In this document: positions 6,388-6,726 of the stretch, one piece after another
Layout: each line of letters begins with the position of its first letter
How positions within the stretch are numbered: position 1 is the stretch's first letter
Source: Bacilli bacterium
GTDB lineage: Bacteria > Bacillota_I > Bacilli_A > RF39 > UBA660
Assembly: GCA_900758895.1 (NCBI GenBank)
Contig: CAAETG010000173.1
Coordinates: 1 to 6,726, forward strand
DNA length: 6,726 bases
Direction: 5' to 3'
The notes under the pieces: generated by a model
The model's input: only the letters and a program-made list of their open reading frames with translations
The model's database searches: none
What the model was told of the DNA's origin: nothing
Translations under genes and position numbers: made by a program

Positions 6388-6464
6388 GTTGTAGAGCATT
6401 GGGGTCGGATCTAATGCCTATCTTTTCTAGACATTAGTCTTATCATTATGACTAATGTTTTTTT
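6388..6464 (+). ncRNA. Putative approximately 75-nt terminated RNA (leader or small RNA)
   Basis: Between a promoter (6356-6384) and a strong terminator (6431-6464) lies a short RNA with no ORF of note. Its 5' hairpin pairs GCATTGGG (6396-6403) with TCTAATGC (6410-6417), with two G-U pairs and a six-base loop. A CT-rich linker (6418-6430) leads to the terminator stem. I do not recognise it as a known family; tmRNA, SRP RNA, T-box and the common riboswitches were considered and did not fit. It could be a small RNA, or the terminated form of a leader for the ORF remnant at 6549. Confidence 0.45.
6431..6464 (+). terminator. Strong rho-independent terminator
   Basis: ACATTAGTC (6431-6439) pairs perfectly with GACTAATGT (6450-6458) around a ten-base loop, and seven T residues follow (6458-6464). 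It can end both the csaA operon and the short RNA starting near 6390. The left arm can alternatively pair with CTAATG at 6411-6416. Confidence 0.85.
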
Positions 6465-6548
6465 ATGCGGTAATATTACTACTAAACGCAACTCCGTATA
6501 ACCACCCACTTTCTACAACCAAAACCCCGAGGAGTAAGGAGGCAAAAA

Positions 6549-6677
6549 ATAGTTAATCTTATAAGTGAAAGCATTAGCCCCAATGTTCAAGACACTATTA
6601 TGAATTATTGCTTAGAAAAAAGCAAGAAAAAGCGATCGACAAATTTTGACGCTTTCCTACATCTATGTCGAAAATAA
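6549..6677 (+). pseudogene. Short ORF remnant with ATA at the start position
   Basis: Five bases after AAGGAGG (6537-6543) an open frame begins, with ATA at 6549 where ATG would be expected. It runs 42 codons to TAA (6675-6677) and reads (M)VNLISESISPNVQDTIMNY, then CLEKSKKKRSTNFDAFLHLC and RK. The peptide looks protein-like: mixed polarity, a basic KSKKKR patch and a FDAFLHLCRK end. An in-frame ATG at 6600 has no ribosome binding site. I cannot identify it. It may be the N-terminal stub of a transposase or another accessory gene that lost its start codon and its 3' part, but that is a guess. Codons 8-13 lie in the stretch complementary to the upstream RNA hairpin. Confidence 0.35.
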
Positions 6678-6710
6678 AAAAAGAACCTATTACTTTAAAT
6701 ATTTAGGCTC
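6676..6710 (-). terminator. Minus-strand terminator for a gene beyond the right edge
   Basis: On the minus strand GAGCCTA (6710-6704) pairs with TAGGTTC (6689-6683), including one G-U pair, and is followed by seven T residues (6682-6676). On the plus strand the same stem has an A-C mismatch and a poorer T-tract. This suggests a convergent gene whose stop codon lies at or just beyond the window end. Confidence 0.55.
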
Positions 6711-6726
6711 ATTTATTTTACCTAGA

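Larger units (their letters stand above)
6388..6545 (+). promoter_or_regulatory. Putative structured leader RNA with attenuator and ribosome binding site
   Basis: Read-through of the terminator would give a longer fold. GTTGTAGA (6388-6395) pairs perfectly with TCTACAAC (6512-6519), closing a multibranch loop. Inside it lie the 6396-6417 hairpin, the terminator hairpin and a third stem, TTATGCGG (6463-6470) with CCGTATAA (6494-6501), which has one G-U pair. After the closing helix come AAAACCCC and then AAGGAGG (6537-6543), a consensus ribosome binding site. The order promoter, terminator, structured region, ribosome binding site is that of a cis-acting leader. The family is unknown and the fold was drawn by hand. 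Confidence 0.4.

Noticed and set aside
6388..6545. tmRNA, SRP RNA, T-box, common riboswitch, retron or tracrRNA
   Set aside because: None of the defining conserved segments of these RNAs is visible, and there is no reverse transcriptase, Cas gene or CRISPR repeat in the window.

Overview
The window is AT-rich (roughly 30% GC by eye), with AAA/GAA/TTA/ATT-rich codons, strong AAGGAGG-type ribosome binding sites and BceAB/LexA-type Gram-positive signals. It looks like a low-GC Bacillota, possibly a gut Erysipelotrichia/RF39-like lineage (the lineage is inference). Tryptophan is always TGG inside the intact genes and TGA is used as a stop, so this is genetic code 11, not the mycoplasma code. All recognisable genes lie on the + strand.

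Left third (1-3577): a BceRS-BceAB-type antimicrobial-peptide sensing and detoxification locus. The 3' part of an intramembrane-sensing histidine kinase (its phosphorylated His lies at codon 5 of the window, so the gene continues off the left edge) is followed by an 86-bp regulatory gap. This gap holds a perfect TTACA-N4-TGTAA inverted repeat matching the known BceR operator form, a good -10 with a poor -35, and the start of the ABC transporter operon bceA-bceB (14-bp overlap). A rho-independent terminator follows bceB. In this family the permease senses the peptide together with the kinase and the ATPase supplies energy, so kinase, operator and transporter form one feedback circuit.

Middle (3578-4565): a single gene encoding a Bro-N domain plus a DinD-like C-terminal region. 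A LexA-type palindrome (CGAAC-N4-GTTC) lies just upstream of its promoter. The reading frame is broken after codon 49, at a conserved Trp codon, by a net loss of 2 nt. It is either a recent pseudogene or a sequence error. A weak terminator-like hairpin follows it.

Right-centre (4567-6306): an extended -10 promoter drives a tight three-gene operon. It encodes a stand-alone ADP/ATP-dependent NAD(P)HX dehydratase (nnrD), an unrecognised two-TM membrane protein, and the small tRNA-binding-fold protein CsaA.

Right end (6307-6726): no intact gene, but the most structured DNA of the window. A promoter fires directly into an approximately 75-nt RNA ending in a strong intrinsic terminator. If transcription reads through, several further helices can form around a multibranch core, followed by a perfect AAGGAGG site. 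That site precedes a short ORF whose expected ATG is ATA. The first hairpin of the RNA is complementary, over two adjacent blocks (11 and 7 bp), to the early codons of that ORF. This looks like a leader/attenuator plus the 5' remnant of an unidentified gene, perhaps from a mobile element, and is the best candidate here for something undescribed. A minus-strand terminator at the right edge suggests a convergent gene beyond the window.
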